From the NCBI GenBank assembly GCA_963976795.1, contig CAXBLT010000012.1, positions 1 through 64,000 of the forward strand: DNA of 64,000 nucleotides. The letters run 5' to 3'. Source of the DNA: UBA7359 sp963976795. GTDB taxonomy: Bacteria > Pseudomonadota > Gammaproteobacteria > Eutrophobiales > Eutrophobiaceae. The position numbers and the translations under genes were made by a program. The notes under the pieces are model-generated. The model saw nothing but the letters and a program-made list of their open reading frames with translations. It was not told the DNA's origin and made no database searches. This document shows, in pieces, positions 60,290 to 64,000 of this stretch; position 1 is the first letter of the stretch; every line of letters starts with the position of its first letter.

Positions 60290-61153
60290 ATGGCAGGCGG
60301 AAAAGAAATACGAACTAAGATCGCGAGTGTAAAAAACACTCAGAAGATCACCAAAGCTATGGAGATGGTAGCTGCGAGTAAAATGCGTAAAGCACAAGAT
60401 CGCATGAATGCTTCACGTCCATATGCCGAAAAAATTCGTAACGTTATTTCGCATCTGGCTCACGCTAATCCTGAATATAAACACCCTTATCTTGTTGCAC
60501 GTGATGAAGTTAAACGTGTGGGTGTAATAGTTGTCTCTACCGACCGTGGTTTATGTGGTGGGTTGAATGCAAACATGTTCCGCATGTTATTGAAGCAATT
60601 GAAGGGATGGGAAGACGAGAGCAAAGAAGTTGACCTATGTGTCATAGGCACCAAGGCTGCCGGTTTTTTTGGATCAATTGGTGCCAATATTTCGGGTCAA
60701 GTAACACACATAGGTGATGAGCCTGGCCTCGATGAATTGATTGGTGCAGTGATGATTATGCTGAATAGTTTTAAAGAAGGTGGCATAGACGAGTTGCATC
60801 TTATTTCAAACAAATTTGTAAACTCTATTGTGCAACAACCTCATCTGGAACAATTGATTCCGGGTAAACCAATAGAAAGTGAAGATTATGGTCACCATTG
60901 GGATTATTTATACGAGCCTGATGCAGAAGAAGTTCTGGACCAATTATTGACCCGTTATATTGAGTCTCAAGTTTATACCGGTGTCGTGGAAAATATTGCC
61001 TGTGAAATGTCAGCACGAATGGTGGCAATGAAGAGCGCTTCGGATAATGCCGGTGAGCTTATTGATGAACTAGAATTGATTTATAACAAAGCGCGACAAG
61101 CGGCGATTACTCAGGAACTTTCTGAAATTGTTGCTGGTGCAGCTGCGGTATAG
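60290..61153 (+). CDS. atpG: ATP synthase F1 subunit gamma
   Basis: 287 residues. Central rotor shaft: N-terminal helix GGKEIRTKIASVKNTQKITKAMEMVA, the STDRGLCGGLN signature, and C-terminal helix ARMVAMKSASDNAGELI. The 103-bp gap from atpA is longer than other gaps in the operon and contains GGA hairpins. Purine-rich AAGAAGAAGA precedes the ATG. Confidence 0.97.
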   Translation: MAGGKEIRTKIASVKNTQKITKAMEMVAASKMRKAQDRMNASRPYAEKIRNVISHLAHANPEYKHPYLVARDEVKRVGVIVVSTDRGLCGGLNANMFRMLLKQLKGWEDESKEVDLCVIGTKAAGFFGSIGANISGQVTHIGDEPGLDELIGAVMIMLNSFKEGGIDELHLISNKFVNSIVQQPHLEQLIPGKPIESEDYGHHWDYLYEPDAEEVLDQLLTRYIESQVYTGVVENIACEMSARMVAMKSASDNAGELIDELELIYNKARQAAITQELSEIVAGAAAV

Positions 61154-61209
61154 TCAAAGAAAGATTTTTAATTAAGATATTTAGAGAAAATACACGAGGA
61201 ACGAAAACG

Positions 61210-62613
61210 ATGAGTTCTGGAAAAATCGTACAAATTATTGGTGCTGTATTGGACGTTGAGTTTCCAAGCGATGCGATACCAAAAATCTATGACGCTTTGA
61301 AGGTTGAAGGAGAAGGTGTTCATACCACTCTTGAAGTTCAGCAACAATTAGGCGATGGAGTGGTTAGAACCATTGCTCTGGGTTCGACGGATGGCTTAAA
61401 GCGCGGTTTAACGGTTAACAATACAGGAGAGGCAATTTCTATCCCTGTTGGCTCCAAGACCCTCGGTCGTATTATGAACGTATTAGGCGAGCCAATTGAC
61501 GAAGTTGGACCTATTGAAACCGATGAGCGTATGGTTATTCATCGTGATGCGCCTAAATTTACAGAGCTAAGCCCATCTACAGAATTACTTGAAACCGGCG
61601 TGAAGGTAATCGACTTAATTATCCCGTTTGCTAAGGGCGGTAAAGTTGGTTTGTTTGGCGGTGCTGGTGTTGGTAAGACTGTTAATATGATGGAGTTGAT
61701 TAACAACATTGCGACCAAGCATTCAGGTCTTTCTGTTTTTGCTGGTGTAGGCGAACGTACTCGTGAAGGTAATGACTTCTATTATGAAATGCAGGAGTCT
61801 GGTGTTGTAAACGTAGAGAATTTTGAAGAGTCAAAAGTATCAATGGTTTATGGGCAAATGAATGAACCACCTGGCAACCGTCTTCGAGTTGCATTGACTG
61901 GTTTGACTCTGGCTGAAAAATTCCGTGAAGAAGGTCGTGACGTATTATTATTCATTGATAACATTTATCGTTTTACCTTAGCGGGTGTGGAGTGTTCAGC
62001 GCTATTAGGTCGTATGCCTTCAGCGGTGGGTTATCAACCAACACTTGCTGAAGAAATGGGTAAGCTCCAAGAGCGTATTACTTCTACCAAAACAGGTTCG
62101 ATTACTTCGATTCAAGCGGTATATGTTCCTGCGGATGATTTAACCGATCCATCTCCAGCCACTACCTTTGCACATTTAGACTCAACTGTTGTATTGTCTC
62201 GGCAGATTGCGGAACTTGGTTTGTATCCTGCTATTGACCCATTAGATTCAACCAGTCGTCAGCTAGACCCATTGGTTGTTGGTCAAGAACATTATGATGT
62301 TGCTCGTGGTGTACAAAACACATTACAACGTTATAAAGAGTTACGTGACATTATCGCGATTCTCGGTATGGACGAATTATCTGAAGAAGATAAATTAGCC
62401 GTTGCTCGCGCTCGTAAGATTCAACGCTTCTTAACTCAACCTTACTTCGTTGCAAAAGTATTCACCGGACAGGATGGTGTTTATGTTCCTTTGAAAGAAA
62501 CATTGCGTGGCTTTAAAGGAATTATTGAAGGCGAATATGATGAGCTTCCAGAACAGGCATTTTATAATGTCGGTACTATTGACGAAGCAATTGAAAAAGC
62601 TAAATCCCTATAA
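61210..62613 (+). CDS. atpD: ATP synthase F1 subunit beta
   Basis: 467 residues. Catalytic subunit with P-loop GGAGVGKTVNMMELI (about 149-156 for the loop itself), catalytic glutamate in GERTREGND, Walker B LLFIDNIYRFTLAG and the ALLGRMPSAVGYQPTLAEEMG segment containing DELSEED further on. Complete through EAIEKAKSL. Confidence 0.98.
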   Translation: MSSGKIVQIIGAVLDVEFPSDAIPKIYDALKVEGEGVHTTLEVQQQLGDGVVRTIALGSTDGLKRGLTVNNTGEAISIPVGSKTLGRIMNVLGEPIDEVGPIETDERMVIHRDAPKFTELSPSTELLETGVKVIDLIIPFAKGGKVGLFGGAGVGKTVNMMELINNIATKHSGLSVFAGVGERTREGNDFYYEMQESGVVNVENFEESKVSMVYGQMNEPPGNRLRVALTGLTLAEKFREEGRDVLLFIDNIYRFTLAGVECSALLGRMPSAVGYQPTLAEEMGKLQERITSTKTGSITSIQAVYVPADDLTDPSPATTFAHLDSTVVLSRQIAELGLYPAIDPLDSTSRQLDPLVVGQEHYDVARGVQNTLQRYKELRDIIAILGMDELSEEDKLAVARARKIQRFLTQPYFVAKVFTGQDGVYVPLKETLRGFKGIIEGEYDELPEQAFYNVGTIDEAIEKAKSL

Positions 62614-62626
62614 AAGGTATTAGAGC

Positions 62627-63052
62627 ATGGCAGACACAATTCAAGTTGATATCGTAAGCGCAGAGCACGAGATTTATTCTGGTGTGGCGGAAATGGTATT
62701 TGCGCCTGCGGAATTAGGCGAAGTCGGTATCGCGCCGGGCCATGCACCATTAGTTACCAAGATGGGCCCTGGTGAAGTGCGAGTAAAAGATGCGGAAGGC
62801 AATGAATCTGCATTTTATGTCTCTGGTGGCATGCTGGAAGTTCAGCCCAAGGTTGTTACTGTTCTTTCTGATACTGCTCAACGTGCAGAAGATCTTGATG
62901 AAGCAGCAATTCTGAAAGCTAAAGAAGAAGCTGAGAATGCATTTCATGAAAAAGGTGATGCAATTGATTATTCCAAGGCAAGGGCCGCATTGGCTGAAAC
63001 TGCCGCACAATTACAAACAATTCAACGGTTGCGCAAACGCTCAGGCCGCTAA
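62627..63052 (+). CDS. atpC: ATP synthase F1 subunit epsilon
   Basis: 141 residues: N-terminal beta sandwich (IQVDIVSAEHEIYSG, VFAPAELGEVGIAPGHAPLVT) and C-terminal helical hairpin. Couples rotor to c-ring and inhibits hydrolysis. Last atp gene, 13 nt after atpD and followed by a strong hairpin. Confidence 0.96.
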   Translation: MADTIQVDIVSAEHEIYSGVAEMVFAPAELGEVGIAPGHAPLVTKMGPGEVRVKDAEGNESAFYVSGGMLEVQPKVVTVLSDTAQRAEDLDEAAILKAKEEAENAFHEKGDAIDYSKARAALAETAAQLQTIQRLRKRSGR

Positions 63053-63064
63053 CTCTATTGAATA

Positions 63065-63090
63065 TAGCGCGGTAGTCTCCTGCCGCGCTA
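63065..63090. terminator. Stem-loop after atpC
   Basis: TAGCGCGGTAG (63065-63075), loop TCTC, CTGCCGCGCTA (63080-63090): an 11-bp stem with a single wobble pair, GC-rich. No U run follows, so it may be a weak or Rho-assisted terminator, or a processing/stability element between the atp operon and glmU. Confidence 0.5.
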
Positions 63091-63174
63091 AATCAACCCT
63101 ATATCCCGGTTGTCAGCACGGATATACTCTTCCAAGAATAAAATTCTTTTTTTATCATTGAGGAAAAACAACAC

Positions 63175-64000
63175 ATGGGTCTTTGTATTGTTATATTAGC
63201 TGCTGGTCAGGGTACGCGAATGTATTCTGATAAACCTAAGGTATTACATACTCTTGCAGGTAAATCATTACTTGAACATGTATACCAAACAGCTATGGGG
63301 CTATCTCATCGTGATATCTATGTTGTCTATGGTCATGGTGGGGAGCAGGTGCCAAATACTTTACAAGACTTTCAAGTAAATTGGGTTGAGCAAGAAGAAC
63401 AATTAGGTACGGGCCATGCTGTGCAACAAGCATTACCTGATATTCCTGATGTTGATAATGTTTTGATTCTTTATGGTGATGTGCCATTAATTACTGAAGA
63501 AAGTCTAGCTACCTTGGTAGAAGCCGCTTCTGCAACAGGTTTTTCCTTACTCACCACACATTTAGAAGATCCGCATGGCTATGGTCGCATCATCCGCAAT
63601 AATGAAAACAATATTATCGCTATCGTTGAAGAAAAGGATGCCAGTGATGAGCAAAAAAGAATTTTCGAAATTAATACCGGATTTATGGTCGTTAAGGCAG
63701 ATTTGTTAAAGCGGTGGGTAGACTCATTAGGTAATGATAATAAGCAGAATGAATATTATCTAACAGATATTGTGGCTAAGGCAGTAACGGATGAGGTCAA
63801 TATTGTTGCAGTACTGGCCGAGTCAAATATAGAAGTAAAAGGTATTAATAATCGATCTCAGCTTGCAGAAGCAGAACGTTATTTTCAACTGGTTCAAGCA
63901 CACCACCTTATGCATAGAGGTGTGGCTTTGAGTGATCCTGCACGTTTCGATTTGAGAGGTGAGCTTGAGATCGGACGAGATAATGAAATTGATATTAATG
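63175..64000 (+). CDS. glmU: Bifunctional GlmU, N-acetylglucosamine-1-phosphate uridyltransferase / acetyltransferase (5' part)
   Basis: ATG 63175 with GAGGA 10 nt upstream. The frame stays open to the window end, giving 275 residues of an expected ~455. N-terminal pyrophosphorylase motif LAAGQGTRMYSDKPKVLH is clear, followed by QLGTGHAVQQA and LYGDVPL (UTP/metal site). The beginning of the left-handed beta-helix acetyltransferase domain is reached at the end. Makes UDP-GlcNAc for peptidoglycan and LPS. Placement after atpC is typical for the class. Confidence 0.97.
   Translation, partial: MGLCIVILAAGQGTRMYSDKPKVLHTLAGKSLLEHVYQTAMGLSHRDIYVVYGHGGEQVPNTLQDFQVNWVEQEEQLGTGHAVQQALPDIPDVDNVLILYGDVPLITEESLATLVEAASATGFSLLTTHLEDPHGYGRIIRNNENNIIAIVEEKDASDEQKRIFEINTGFMVVKADLLKRWVDSLGNDNKQNEYYLTDIVAKAVTDEVNIVAVLAESNIEVKGINNRSQLAEAERYFQLVQAHHLMHRGVALSDPARFDLRGELEIGRDNEIDIN

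Overview
The window reads as a stretch of a gammaproteobacterial chromosome of moderate to low GC. Supporting signs are a glnL-glnG pair, a plsC-gmhB-glyS-glyQ block, and the order mnmG-rsmG-parA-parB ... atpIBEFHAGDC-glmU, which in this class usually lies near the replication origin. I cannot name a genus. No rRNA, tRNA, CRISPR array, insertion sequence or prophage was recognised.

Layout. 1-2.6 kb: nitrogen two-component genes glnL/glnG with a probable NtrC operator over the glnL start. 3.0-7.1 kb: hemB (minus), then a membrane fatty acid hydroxylase-like gene, an ArsM-like methyltransferase and folD. 7.1-13.7 kb (minus): M48 protease, two tiny membrane proteins, two YbjQ proteins, plsC-like, gmhB, glyS, glyQ. 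13.8-19.2 kb: an unknown protein, a MauG-type di-haem lipoprotein and a 1226-residue hybrid kinase overlapping it by 4 nt. 19.3-23.8 kb (minus): a Gld-type ABC exporter operon. 24.0-26.3 kb (minus): a hydroxyisobutyrate-dehydrogenase-like gene and an M20 peptidase. 26.4-29.8 kb: a small lipoprotein and a c-type cytochrome lipoprotein sharing an NWPY-type motif, convergent with a hybrid kinase/LuxR-type regulator pair.

29.8-45.6 kb is the accessory and most interesting region. A 395-bp regulatory gap holds a perfect CRP-type palindrome and two matching TAGTCC-N4-GGACTA palindromes, each 69 bp from one of the divergent start codons. A 2347-residue two-partner-secretion exoprotein and its TpsB transporter follow, then a gamma carbonic anhydrase. 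Next comes a tight three-gene operon: a 1025-residue secreted protein with two blocks of six exact 13-residue Cys repeats and Cys-clamped helical segments, a small secreted protein, and an outer-membrane barrel with a C-terminal domain. I recognise no family for these three, and they are the best candidate here for an undescribed envelope or surface system.

45.8-64 kb is mostly core: a SpeE-like protein with an altered active site, mnmG, rsmG, parA and parB. A minus-strand TonB receptor / YfiR / GGDEF-EAL signalling operon follows, then the complete F1Fo ATP synthase operon, with a small GGA-hairpin cluster between atpA and atpG, and the 5' part of glmU cut by the window end.
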